From: an uncultured Candidatus Poseidoniales archaeon
Lineage (GTDB): Archaea > Thermoplasmatota > Poseidoniia > Poseidoniales > Poseidoniaceae
Reading direction: 5' to 3'
Length of the DNA: 45,227 nucleotides
Assembly: GCA_902605365.1 (NCBI GenBank)
Contig: CACLCM010000013.1
Coordinates: 1 to 45,227, forward strand
Of the stretch, positions 17,022-25,497 are shown piece after piece. Both the position numbers and the translations under genes were made by a program. The notes below the pieces were generated by a model. That model ran no database searches. It was not told where the DNA came from and worked only from the letters and a program-made list of their open reading frames with translations. Positions within the stretch are counted from its first letter, which is position 1. Each line of letters starts with the position of its first letter.

Positions 17022-17996
17022 ATGGAAGTTCGGGTTTGTGCTGTAGTGCCCGTTCTAAATGAAGAGCGTTATATCGAGAGATGTATTGACAGTCTACTTG
17101 CACAAACCATGAAGATTGACGTCATGGTAATGGATGGTGGCTCTGAAGATAAGACGTTAGAGTTGCTATCAAAATATGGAGATAAGATCAAAGTCATTTC
17201 TAATCCCGGCAAAAGGGTTGCACAAGCTCGAAACCTTGCACTGGAAAATCTAGGTTCAGAGATTACTCATTGCTTAGAAATCATTGGCCACTCTTGGATT
17301 GACTCAGACCATGTTGAAAAACTAGTTAATGAGTTGAAAGTAATTGAATTGGATACTGGAGTTAATATCGGTGCTTTAGGTTGTAGAACAGAGTCGGGTG
17401 ACTCGACAGATACAATTTCACAATGGGTGGAAGGGGCGCTCTCAACACCTATAGGTTCGGGTGGAGGGCAATTCCAAAGATTCAAAGGAAGAGGTAGGAC
17501 CAAAATCCCTGCCTTTTGTTTGCACAGAGTTGAAGCGCTACGTGATGTTAATGGCTGGGATGAACGCTTCATAACAAGCCAAGATAGTGATTTGTCTATG
17601 CGATTGTTAGCAAAGGGATGGCAATTGTGGCGTTCAGACATATCTTGTGTTTACATGCACAAGCGCTCATCTCTTTCCAACTGGTGGAAAATGTGTCACA
17701 GGTATGGTTTTTGGAGAACGAAAGTAATTCTCAAGCATCCCAAAAGAATAGATGTTCGTGAATTTTTACCCATTATTGGTCTGATTATGATATTCACTCT
17801 ACATTCATGGTGGTGGGCACCTGCTGCCTATGGAGTAACTTTACTACTGATGGGTACAATATATCGTCAAAAAGATACGGGCATGAGTTCTATTCTTGGT
17901 ATACCTCTGTGTTTAATCATCCTCCATACAGCATTCACTATCGGTCTTTTTGATGGGCTTTTACGTAGTGGCAGAGCACCTCGTGACCGCTCATAA
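17022..17996 (+). CDS. GT2 family glycosyltransferase, membrane-anchored
   Basis: 324 aa. The GT-A domain opens with VCAVVPVLNEERYIERCIDS, then VMVMDGGSEDKT (the DGS-type nucleotide-sugar segment), NPGKRVAQARNLAL, and later GWDERFITSQDSDLSMRLLA, the (E/Q)D-x-D-L-x-x-R-L acceptor/catalytic motif. Three hydrophobic stretches from about residue 248 (PIIGLIMIFTLHSWW, YGVTLLLMGTIY, LCLIILHTAFTIGLF) form C-terminal membrane helices, as in ExoA-like transferases of exopolysaccharide or glycolipid synthesis. The active site faces the cytoplasm. The acceptor is not evident; nearby large exported proteins make surface glycosylation plausible but unproven. Upstream ribosome-site match is weak. The next gene starts 42 bp later on the same strand. 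Confidence 0.88.
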   Translation: MEVRVCAVVPVLNEERYIERCIDSLLAQTMKIDVMVMDGGSEDKTLELLSKYGDKIKVISNPGKRVAQARNLALENLGSEITHCLEIIGHSWIDSDHVEKLVNELKVIELDTGVNIGALGCRTESGDSTDTISQWVEGALSTPIGSGGGQFQRFKGRGRTKIPAFCLHRVEALRDVNGWDERFITSQDSDLSMRLLAKGWQLWRSDISCVYMHKRSSLSNWWKMCHRYGFWRTKVILKHPKRIDVREFLPIIGLIMIFTLHSWWWAPAAYGVTLLLMGTIYRQKDTGMSSILGIPLCLIILHTAFTIGLFDGLLRSGRAPRDRS

Positions 17997-18038
17997 TGCA
18001 CAAACCTTCATTGCTTGATGATTGAAGCAGTCAATTAG

Positions 18039-18962
18039 ATGGCTAGGCAGTTGACATCATTCATCCTTCTTTTGACCCCAACATTGGTTCTCAATGCTCT
18101 GAGGTTAATCGTTACTCCATTTGGGGATATGTTGGCTGTTTCAAGTACACTAGATATTTCATTACACGTGATAACTCTCGGTATTGGATTCATTTTATTT
18201 CGTAAAACACGAGTTGTTAGAGACCATGAATGGCAACGTAGTAAGGCAGTAAAGTCCGTTGGAGGACATTTCAAGGCAGAAGAAGAAGGTGTTTGGGAAA
18301 AGGATATTGCAATGGATACCAAACTCTCGGAAGAGGCTCAGGCAACTTTGAGGGGGCAGGTTGGAGGAGTTGTTGGAAGTAACGCAACCGCTGGTGAACG
18401 TGAGATTGATTCAGAGGTTGAGGTTGAGATGTTAATCGATACTGAGCATGTTAGAAGAGCTCAGGCTAGAGTCTCAGGCGACGAACAATTCGATGAATCA
18501 GGGGTTCATTCAACAATTGGTGCAGTAAGAAAAACATCTCCAATGGATTCGTTTTTGGATTGGATTTCTTCCTTGAGGGGAAGAGACCGTAAATCAGAAC
18601 GTGAGCAGCAGAAAAGTGCTACACTTTCTGCTCGCAGTCAGATCGCTCCCGTAATTGCACAACGACCTATCGCTCCAATTCAACCTGTTAAATCTGAAGG
18701 GAAGAGGCCAAGGCCAATGGAAATGTCATCGATGACAGATTCTGGGATGGAAACAGTGGTCATCGATGAAGAAACAAATCAAATCAGTGCGCCTGTGGTC
18801 AAACAGATGTCAATTGAGGAAATGGCGTTTGGAACCTCCGCTCCTACCGGAGTTACTACCGCTTCACAATCAGGATTTTCACCTCAGCCTTCATGCAAGG
18901 TTTGTGGAGCTTCCAATCCCGTTGGTGAACGTTACTGTTCAAACTGTGGTAGCGATATTTGA
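18039..18962 (+). CDS. Membrane protein with C-terminal zinc ribbon
   Basis: 307 aa. Two hydrophobic segments lie at the N-terminus ([18 protein letters not shown] and [16 protein letters not shown]). A long charged, low-complexity linker (about residues 65-280) follows and the protein ends in a four-cysteine zinc ribbon, [19 protein letters not shown]. The ribbon is the small double-knuckle type often seen at the ends of archaeal membrane and regulatory proteins. The body should be cytoplasmic. It sits between a glycosyltransferase and dnaJ, with 53 bp to the dnaJ start; whether it helps DnaJ is unknown. I recognise no enzyme domain. Confidence 0.75.
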   Translation: MARQLTSFILLLTPTLVLNALRLIVTPFGDMLAVSSTLDISLHVITLGIGFILFRKTRVVRDHEWQRSKAVKSVGGHFKAEEEGVWEKDIAMDTKLSEEAQATLRGQVGGVVGSNATAGEREIDSEVEVEMLIDTEHVRRAQARVSGDEQFDESGVHSTIGAVRKTSPMDSFLDWISSLRGRDRKSEREQQKSATLSARSQIAPVIAQRPIAPIQPVKSEGKRPRPMEMSSMTDSGMETVVIDEETNQISAPVVKQMSIEEMAFGTSAPTGVTTASQSGFSPQPSCKVCGASNPVGERYCSNCGSDI

Positions 18963-19015
18963 GCGTTGTACTCAAGAACCCCCGCCGCCCCCCATGTCTT
19001 GTTCGAGGTGGTCAT

Positions 19016-20140
19016 GTGTCTGATAAGAGAGACTACTACGAAGTTCTTGGAGTCTCTAAAGACGCAGATGAAACTGAACTGAAAAAGGCATTCAGGTCTT
19101 TGGCAAGGAAGTACCATCCTGACAAAAATGATGCACCTGATGCTGATGAGAAATTCAAGGAAATTCAGGAAGCATATGCTGTATTGTCTGATAGTTCGAA
19201 AAGAAGCAATTACGATCGCTTTGGTCACAATAGCCCAGGCGGCTCTCCATTCGGTCCAGGCGGTTTCCAAGGCTTCAATATCAATCTTGATGACATACTA
19301 GGTGGGGATTTCTTTTCCAGTTTCTTCGGAGGAGGGAGGCAGAGGTCAAGTCGCCGTCAAGGTCATGACATTCTAATACGCCATGAAGTTGATTTGAAAG
19401 CAATTTTAGATGGCAGTAGTGCCGAGATGGATGCAGAATTACCAATTTTGTGTATCGATTGTGAAGGCACTGGTGCCAAAGATGGAATTACTAAACAGTG
19501 CAGTGAATGTGATGGTTCAGGTCAAGTTAGGGTCAGGCAACAAATCGGTCCATTTGTCCAAGATTCAGTTCGTGCATGTTCTAGTTGTGATGGTTCAGGT
19601 CGAATTAGTGCCGCAAAGTGCAAGACATGTGCAGGCGATGGGTTGCAGTCTGAATCACAGAAGTTGAGATTCACTGTTCCAAAAGGGGCACAAGATGGAA
19701 CTAGACTAAGGATGCGTGGTAAAGGTCAGCCTGCTCCAAAAGGTAATGGCGATTCAGGAGATTTGTTCATCGAATTGGTTATCGAAGAACATCAATGGTT
19801 CGAAAGAAATGGCATGGATTTGATCATGTCATTACCTCTAGGATTCAGTGATTTGGCTTTGGGAACTAATGTTACTCTGCCTCATATCGATGACAAAGAT
19901 TTGGTAATCAAAGTCCCATCAGGCACTAATTCAGGTGATACAATCACTATTCCCGCACGTGGTCTGCCATCCAGTAGGGGTGTAGGTCGAGGTGATGTTG
20001 TTGTATTATGCAAACTTCACATGCCTTCTAAGTTAGACAAATCAAGCAGAAAATCTCTTGAAGAATTAAGAGTAAAACTATCTGGAAGTAAAGATATGAT
20101 TACGAAAATAATCGATGATGCTAATGAGCGTCGTCGTTGA
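19016..20140 (+). CDS. dnaJ: Chaperone protein DnaJ (type I Hsp40)
   Basis: 374 aa from a GTG start. J domain: [18 protein letters not shown] with the HPD motif at residues 34-36 (KYHPDKND), ending YDRFGH. A Gly/Phe-rich segment ([27 protein letters not shown]) follows, then four complete CxxCxGxG zinc motifs ([32 protein letters not shown]) and the peptide-binding C-terminal beta domains ([20 protein letters not shown]). It stimulates DnaK ATPase and delivers unfolded clients. GAGGTG at 19005-19010 and the conserved [12 protein letters not shown] start support the GTG; a TTG at 18959 is less likely. No dnaK or grpE gene is in the window. Its TGA abuts the stop of the opposing gene in TGATCA. 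Confidence 0.96.
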   Translation: MSDKRDYYEVLGVSKDADETELKKAFRSLARKYHPDKNDAPDADEKFKEIQEAYAVLSDSSKRSNYDRFGHNSPGGSPFGPGGFQGFNINLDDILGGDFFSSFFGGGRQRSSRRQGHDILIRHEVDLKAILDGSSAEMDAELPILCIDCEGTGAKDGITKQCSECDGSGQVRVRQQIGPFVQDSVRACSSCDGSGRISAAKCKTCAGDGLQSESQKLRFTVPKGAQDGTRLRMRGKGQPAPKGNGDSGDLFIELVIEEHQWFERNGMDLIMSLPLGFSDLALGTNVTLPHIDDKDLVIKVPSGTNSGDTITIPARGLPSSRGVGRGDVVVLCKLHMPSKLDKSSRKSLEELRVKLSGSKDMITKIIDDANERRR

Positions 20141-22213
20141 TCATTCTTCAGATTGTGAAATGTCATCGGCTGAGTTCATAGGAATAGATGTTGAATCGTT
20201 TCGATAGATTGTTTTCGGTACTTTAGCAGCCATTGGCTCTCCATCAACGATTCCAGACAAGTGGATGTCTAAGGAATCGCTACCGCCAGATAGCGTAACT
20301 TGTACGAATAATCGTGAATTACTGTTGATTGTATCAAGGAAGATTTCATGGTCTCTTGAGAGTAACTTAGGCTCAACACTGTTCACTAACCAAGGCTCTC
20401 CCTCTGGTGCTTCAAATTTCAAGGCGGCTATGTTCCATTCCACTTCTTTAGATTGAATTCCAATCAATATTGGCCAATCACTACCTTCTAGCGGTACGTG
20501 GTCAAGCGACCAAAACGCCATGTCTATTCCCATAGTAAGATGACGAGCTTTAGGCTCGCCCCACAGTTCCAGCGAGTCTTCCCACTCCAGTGAAGAAACT
20601 GCTCTAAGTGCTCGAACTAAATCTTTAGACTGGTATTCCCCATCACTTAATTTCTTACTTAGCCATTCAAGTCTATCTTTCCTACTGGCAAAATCCAATG
20701 CAAATTGTTTTTCATTTCTAACTATCAGGTAGAATATGATGAATGGAAGAATCAAGATCAATCCTATTAACCAATAAAATATACCTGCAGCATCTTTCAC
20801 TTGTTCTGAAGGAGGGAACCAAGGCTCTTCACCTTCATCTAATACAGCTGTAGTGACTCTGATTTTCCATTCGACTGGCTCTTCAGAATCACCAACTGAA
20901 TCGCTACCATTGACGTGCTGGATACGAATGAAGTGTGTTCCTCTTCCAACCTCTAGAGCTGCACTTATTTTATCCATTGAATAAGTTTTAGTTATCTCTT
21001 CCAATGAATCCCATGTATTTTGGTCAATGTCCCAAATTGTAACTTCGAGATCATAAATATCTCCTTCAACAATAACTTCGACAAGATGGATCGATTCATT
21101 CCAACCAGTGGTTTCTACTCGTAATATGTCTTGGTAATCTCCCATGAACAATGTTAATTCTCCATCTTCCCGATGACCATCCATTATGATTAGTGGATAT
21201 GTTGAGTTATCACTGGTTGATGTCATTGGAATCAGCCCAGGAGCGTCCATCCCCCAACCCGCATCATAATGCCTGCTTAGAGACATCGATGCAGACCATT
21301 GACAATCACAGTCCCACATGAATTCGATGTAATTGATATCATCAATTCCTTTTACTATGCTATCGGTTGAGGCAGTTTCCCATTCTGATTGCGCATTTTC
21401 AGAATAGATGTAGCGGTACATTACTGGAATCTCCAGTTGCTCTTCATTGCTGATTGAGCTTGTTATGACGAGTGATTCATCACCACCAAGGGGGTAAGAG
21501 AATGATGATTTTCCTACTCCCATTATGGTGTCCAAATGGGATAATGGAGTTACAGTATTTGTATCAAATATTTTACTACGAATTGACCAAACAGTATCTG
21601 GACTAGGGCTGGATAGAGTGACAATTATTCTACCCTCTTCGCTTATTGGTATGTGCAATACATTACTATCCCCAAGTGATGTATTCAATGGCAAAATGAA
21701 TCCTTGCTCTAATTCTACTTCGTGTGTTTCATTTTGGAAATGTAATGAGACTTCGATACTCGCAGATGCCGCCACAAGTGTCAATGCAAGTATTGTGTCA
21801 TCTGACACATTTATTGCGAATACATCTGCACTATCATTAATCAAATCGCCAGTTGTATATTCTCCTTCACATGCCAAAGACAGACCATTTTGCTGGCAAA
21901 TTTGAGAATCTATTGCGGGGAATTCCTCCGTGGGCGATGGTCTTAGATTAGGCATTTCTTCTGAAACTGGAATTATTCCTTGACATTTATCCATCTCTGG
22001 GATTTCAAATGTATGGTTTTGCTCTTCCAATAATACTGAGAAATCACTGCCATTTGCGATTAGGGTGCCCTCTGAATCATGTATACTGGCCCATGAATCC
22101 TCGCAGTCAAACCATGCAGTACCAGCGGAGGTCATTTGTGTGTTCGTATAGGCAAGACTCGCCATCGGTAAGAACATCAGAATTGCCATTAGGCAGGTGA
22201 CGGGTCTTCCCAT
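20141..22213 (-). CDS. Single-anchor exported protein, beta-rich ectodomain
   Basis: 690 aa. A signal peptide (CLMAILMFLPMASLAYTNT) is followed by about 440 residues of ectodomain containing repeated acidic beta-type segments such as NVSDDTILALTLVAASASIE and TRGTHF-like RGTHFIRIQHVNGSD. These resemble pre-peptidase C-terminal or CBM-like folds in a general way. One membrane helix (WLIGLILILPFIIFYLIV, about residues 478-495) leads to a cytoplasmic part of about 190 residues that starts LDFASRKDRLEWLSKKLSDG and includes a soluble alpha/beta-looking region (LEWEDSLELWGEPKARHLTM). AGGA lies shortly before the ATG. Its stop directly abuts that of dnaJ. It is divergent from arcS across 65 bp. No known family recognised. 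Confidence 0.75.
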   Translation of the reverse strand: MGRPVTCLMAILMFLPMASLAYTNTQMTSAGTAWFDCEDSWASIHDSEGTLIANGSDFSVLLEEQNHTFEIPEMDKCQGIIPVSEEMPNLRPSPTEEFPAIDSQICQQNGLSLACEGEYTTGDLINDSADVFAINVSDDTILALTLVAASASIEVSLHFQNETHEVELEQGFILPLNTSLGDSNVLHIPISEEGRIIVTLSSPSPDTVWSIRSKIFDTNTVTPLSHLDTIMGVGKSSFSYPLGGDESLVITSSISNEEQLEIPVMYRYIYSENAQSEWETASTDSIVKGIDDINYIEFMWDCDCQWSASMSLSRHYDAGWGMDAPGLIPMTSTSDNSTYPLIIMDGHREDGELTLFMGDYQDILRVETTGWNESIHLVEVIVEGDIYDLEVTIWDIDQNTWDSLEEITKTYSMDKISAALEVGRGTHFIRIQHVNGSDSVGDSEEPVEWKIRVTTAVLDEGEEPWFPPSEQVKDAAGIFYWLIGLILILPFIIFYLIVRNEKQFALDFASRKDRLEWLSKKLSDGEYQSKDLVRALRAVSSLEWEDSLELWGEPKARHLTMGIDMAFWSLDHVPLEGSDWPILIGIQSKEVEWNIAALKFEAPEGEPWLVNSVEPKLLSRDHEIFLDTINSNSRLFVQVTLSGGSDSLDIHLSGIVDGEPMAAKVPKTIYRNDSTSIPMNSADDISQSEE

Positions 22214-22278
22214 GTTCTGTCCTGATTACTCATTAGCCTTCAAATCATTCAAGACCAGCGTACTTCCCGCCTCTATTT

Positions 22279-24015
22279 ATGGCGGGTCTAGGACGCACAG
22301 TATTGGCCCGCCACAGAATGGCTCGAATGTGGGGTCTAGGAGACCGTACAAACCCTGAATCTAAGTCTCCAGGTCTCGTTCTCAGTGAAGAGGAAAGCAT
22401 GGATATTATTTGGGCTCCTTTCACAACAACCAGCGATGGCGGGATTCCTAGAAAAATCATACTGGACTCTAGGGCCCCTTTCGCTCCTTGGGAAAGCAAG
22501 GAGAATGGGCCATCTCTTTCAGCATCGATTGGGCACGTATTACCTCCCTCACTAGATGAGGCGGATGCAGGTGAAGTTGCGTCTAAAGGTGACCTGTTAC
22601 CAATCTCTTGGCAATCCCTAAATCATGACGAGGGATTGCTGGATGAGAACTTGAACCCACATGTGGTGGTTCTAACAGATGCTCTCCAATTGGCAAATAG
22701 GCCAGGACGTTTGGTCGAAGCCATTTTCATAATAAAGAAAAAATTTCCTGGTGCATTACTTTGGGCACCGGGAATTGGTGGTCCAGATAACTGTGCAGTG
22801 ATGACCTGGTTCGGAATTGATTTGTTTGATACTACTCGTTCAAAGCAAGCAGAAGCGCACGGTGCAGTATTAACTTGGAGCGGGCCAAGAATGTTGAGTG
22901 CTGATGAGCCAGAAGTCAATCACTGGGAATTGGCCCTAACTGAGACACGCTCAGCGATTTCAAATCACAGCCTGAGAGAATTAGCTCAGTCTCAATCTCT
23001 TTCTAGTCCAAGATTAGTCGAACACATGCGTCATTTTGATAACTTAATTTCGAGTAAAGACGGAGTATTATCTCAGATTGTTGACCCATCTGCCGCTTTA
23101 CGAATACATAGTGTGGAATCACATGATGATCCAATAATTCTCGATTGGGTTGATTTCATGACAAACCATTACACTCCTCCAGAAGGGTTAGATGACATCT
23201 TAGTTCTCTTACCATGTTCTGCAAGAAAACCATATTCACTATCACGTAGCCATAGGTCATTCCATCGGGCGATGAATCATAATTCGACCCACGAAGTGAT
23301 GGTGACCTCGCCATTAGGGTTGGTTCCAAGAGATTTAGAACAAACTTGGCCTGCAGGATATTACGACATTCCAGTGACTGGCGATTGGACACAGGACGAA
23401 ATCACCCGTGTCACTCAGATGTTAGACTCATTGGTTGAACGTAACAAATATCGTCTAATCATTAACCATTCAGGTATGAAATACAATTGTGAAACACCTT
23501 TGATCGATACTCGCGAGGGCAGTTCTGCAACCAATCCGGAAGCTTTAGAGAGGCTCGGACAAGCAATTTATGACAATGTTAGGGTCAAAAGAAGAAGTAG
23601 TGAGAAAATGAATCTCGACAATTTCAAATCAGTGGCGAGATTGCATCACCTGAATGATTTGTGGCTTCAAGGAACAGAAGTTCGAGGTAGAATACCTAGG
23701 TGGAAGATTTTGAAAGATGGTGAACAACTTGCAATGTGGGCTCCAGAAAGAGGAGGATTCTCACTCGCAAAATCGAGTATTCCGGTTTTGGAATCTCTCA
23801 ATTCGCTTAAGCGGGTGAACCTGAAAGAGAATATCAAGTGGAAGGGAGATATCAACCTTGCAATTCTAGAATCCTATGATGAAACCATTAGAAAAGGAGA
23901 AGATATTTTGGTCATGCAAGGCTCGCAATGCCTCGGTTCTGCTCGTGCAGCAGCGCCGGCTTGGGAATGGGGTGGAACTCCAGGTCGCCTAGCAAAAAGC
24001 CATCAAAGACTGTGA
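22279..24015 (+). CDS. arcS: Archaeosine synthase ArcS (TGT-family amidotransferase)
   Basis: 578 aa. Residues 312-325 hold PCSARKPYSLSRSH, an exact match to the ArcS signature PC-x3-KPY-x2-S-x2-H, followed by HEVMVTSPLGLVPRDLE and YDIPVTGDW, also typical. The N-terminal 250 residues keep the tRNA-guanine transglycosylase-like fold outline (RPGRLVEAIFIIKKKFPGAL, ending in DLFDTTRSKQAEAHG). The C-terminus (EDILVMQGSQCLGSARAAAP) fits a PUA domain that would bind the tRNA. ArcS converts preQ0 at position 15 of tRNA towards archaeosine, alone or with a radical-SAM partner, which is not in this window. The start is the ATG at 22279; no good ribosome site is seen, so the mRNA may be leaderless or nearly so. 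A T8 tract follows the gene. Confidence 0.92.
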   Translation: MAGLGRTVLARHRMARMWGLGDRTNPESKSPGLVLSEEESMDIIWAPFTTTSDGGIPRKIILDSRAPFAPWESKENGPSLSASIGHVLPPSLDEADAGEVASKGDLLPISWQSLNHDEGLLDENLNPHVVVLTDALQLANRPGRLVEAIFIIKKKFPGALLWAPGIGGPDNCAVMTWFGIDLFDTTRSKQAEAHGAVLTWSGPRMLSADEPEVNHWELALTETRSAISNHSLRELAQSQSLSSPRLVEHMRHFDNLISSKDGVLSQIVDPSAALRIHSVESHDDPIILDWVDFMTNHYTPPEGLDDILVLLPCSARKPYSLSRSHRSFHRAMNHNSTHEVMVTSPLGLVPRDLEQTWPAGYYDIPVTGDWTQDEITRVTQMLDSLVERNKYRLIINHSGMKYNCETPLIDTREGSSATNPEALERLGQAIYDNVRVKRRSSEKMNLDNFKSVARLHHLNDLWLQGTEVRGRIPRWKILKDGEQLAMWAPERGGFSLAKSSIPVLESLNSLKRVNLKENIKWKGDINLAILESYDETIRKGEDILVMQGSQCLGSARAAAPAWEWGGTPGRLAKSHQRL

Positions 24016-24022
24016 TTTGTGC

Positions 24023-24030
24023 TTTTTTTT
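24023..24030 (+). terminator. T8 tract after arcS
   Basis: Eight consecutive T residues lie 8 bp after the arcS stop on the coding strand. Oligo-T tracts on the non-template strand are the core of archaeal intrinsic termination. The position between arcS and the differently regulated ribosomal gene fits. Confidence 0.6.
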
Positions 24031-24087
24031 CATGCGTAGCGGTTAAGAATGGGTGACAGGTCGGCGGAATGCTCGGAGGTTATCATT

Positions 24088-24549
24088 ATGGCACGTATGT
24101 ACGCTAAGAGGAAAGGCAAGTCCGGTTCCACAAAGCCACACAACGAGACTGCACCAGAGTGGTCTAACACAGATTCAAAGGCTGTTACAGAACTTATTGT
24201 AGAGCTTGGTAAGGCTGGACATTCTTCAGCATCCATAGGTACAATCCTTCGTGATCAGCACGCAGTTCCTGATGTTCGCTCCGTCCTAGGTGGTCAGAGA
24301 ATCAGTGCAGTTCTTGCTGCAAACGATATTGGTGGAACATATCCTGAAGATATGATGAACTTGATGCGCAAGGCTGTTGGAATTATCGAACACCTTGGCT
24401 CTGGCAACCACAAAGACCTTCACAACAAGCGTTCACTAGAACTTACAGAGGCAAAGATTCGACGTCTTGCTAAGTATTACTCTGGTGAAGGGCGCCTTCC
24501 ATCTGATTGGAAGTACAAGCGTGATGAACTACGCTTGATGGTTGAGTGA
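24088..24549 (+). CDS. rps15: 30S ribosomal protein S15 (archaeal S15P/S13e)
   Basis: 153 aa, usual length for the archaeal protein. MARMYAKRKGKSGSTKP is the archaeal/eukaryotic N-terminal extension; the helical S15 core follows, including HSSASIGTILRDQHAVPDVR, LGSGNHKDLHNKRSLELTEA and IRRLAKYYSGEGRLP with the conserved LHNKRSL-type 16S rRNA-binding region. It binds the central domain of 16S rRNA early in 30S assembly. The start is fixed by GGAGGT at 24075-24080, 7 nt before the ATG at 24088; the frame also remains open upstream to 24049. It is followed after 54 bp by the DHH-like gene, an arrangement long known in archaea. Confidence 0.97.
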   Translation: MARMYAKRKGKSGSTKPHNETAPEWSNTDSKAVTELIVELGKAGHSSASIGTILRDQHAVPDVRSVLGGQRISAVLAANDIGGTYPEDMMNLMRKAVGIIEHLGSGNHKDLHNKRSLELTEAKIRRLAKYYSGEGRLPSDWKYKRDELRLMVE

Positions 24550-24563
24550 TACTAACACTCAAC
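24541..24563. promoter_or_regulatory. 8-bp stem hairpin over the rps15 stop codon
   Basis: GTTGAGTG (24541-24548) pairs perfectly with CACTCAAC (24556-24563) around a 7-nt loop. The TGA of rps15 (24547-24549) is at the end of the 5' arm. It could be a processing, attenuation or stability element between rps15 and the downstream gene. Confidence 0.5.
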
Positions 24564-24603
24564 TTGATGAACTACCTACGGGGTGTCTCTGTTAGGTGAG
24601 TGA

Positions 24604-25497
24604 GTGAACAATCTACTTCAGTCTGCAATTTTCTCGCCTTTAGAAGGCCAGTTGAATCAGGTTTGTGAAGCGATTAGGTCGGCAAAACTTGTCCAATTAA
24701 TGGCTCCTGCTGACTTGGATGGCATCCTTGCACTAGCACAATTAGAAGCGGCATTCCTTGATGACTCTCTACACTATCGCCGTAGAGTATTACCTCCTAG
24801 GAAACATGTAGGGAGAGGCGATATTCAGAAATTACCTGATGTCGATGGCCTGATTATTCACATCGACCCATTTCATGAAACTCAGAACTCATTTGTAATG
24901 AGTGAGAATTTTATTCATTTATTTCCACTTTCGGTTGAAGTTGAATTTGAAGGTTCAGAAAAGGCGCATCATGGTGCAGTTGATTGTGTTGCAATATGTG
25001 CTGCATTAGCAGCGATTCTATCTCCTGAGGGAGTACGGGTTAGAAAACAACGTTCAATGTCGATAGCAGGTTTTTGGCTAAGGCAAAGTATGGATTCCAA
25101 TTATGACCCTGTGATGTCCATACTTCGAGACCACCTCGATGATGAGGGGTCAATCGATATTTGTTCAATCCCTGAAGTTCCATCTCCTGCTGCCGGGATG
25201 ATTCCTGGATTGTCTGAGAGGATGTTGAAACGTCTTTCTAAGGGTTGGAGTGGGATGGATATTGATGAACGTAGTTCAGCAATTAGTGAATTAGTCTTGC
25301 CTGCTATGAGGGAAGATGGGCTTTCAACTATGCGTCTTGAGGAATTGATTTGGCACAGAGCGATGATTCCTGGTGTTGAAACAGATATTGCTAGTCAACT
25401 TCACCTTTCAGGTAACGATTGGCCAGAGACTGTAGATGAAGCTAGGGTTCATGCTAGCGAAATTGCAGACTTACTGATTAAGAATGGTCACTTGTGA
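24604..25497 (+). CDS. DHH/RecJ-like protein, degenerate (Cdc45/GAN-like)
   Basis: 297 aa from a GTG preceded by AGGTGAG (24594-24600). The N-terminal half follows the DHH phosphoesterase layout: LVQLMAPADLDGILALAQLE retains the DxDG of motif I (Asp37, Asp39), and GLIIHIDPFHET (Asp88 to His91) stands where DHH is expected, with only the first Asp and last His left. GAVDCVAICAALAAILS fits the later conserved helix. The second half (EIADLLIKNG end) lacks an evident DHHA1 glycine motif. Placement just after rps15 matches the archaeal RecJ homologues of the replisome, some of which (Cdc45-like RecJdbh) are inactive. Likely role: scaffold with GINS/MCM, or a weakened nuclease. Stop abuts the opposing gene in TGATCA. 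Confidence 0.68.
   Translation: MNNLLQSAIFSPLEGQLNQVCEAIRSAKLVQLMAPADLDGILALAQLEAAFLDDSLHYRRRVLPPRKHVGRGDIQKLPDVDGLIIHIDPFHETQNSFVMSENFIHLFPLSVEVEFEGSEKAHHGAVDCVAICAALAAILSPEGVRVRKQRSMSIAGFWLRQSMDSNYDPVMSILRDHLDDEGSIDICSIPEVPSPAAGMIPGLSERMLKRLSKGWSGMDIDERSSAISELVLPAMREDGLSTMRLEELIWHRAMIPGVETDIASQLHLSGNDWPETVDEARVHASEIADLLIKNGHL

Noticed and set aside
16451-17062. A 203-codon open frame on the plus strand
   Set aside because: It is antisense to the UPF0201 gene, whose family pattern is clear on the minus strand, and its composition is Ser/Pro-rich without any domain.
17997-18038. Possible small RNA gene in the gap after the glycosyltransferase
   Set aside because: Only 42 bp, with no tRNA-like cloverleaf or stable pairing.
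18959-19015. Upstream TTG start for dnaJ
   Set aside because: The conserved J-domain beginning and a GAGGTG site both support the GTG at 19016.
24550-24603. Possible additional small gene between rps15 and the DHH-like gene
   Set aside because: The gap is 54 bp; it holds the 3' hairpin arm and a ribosome site and no credible reading frame.
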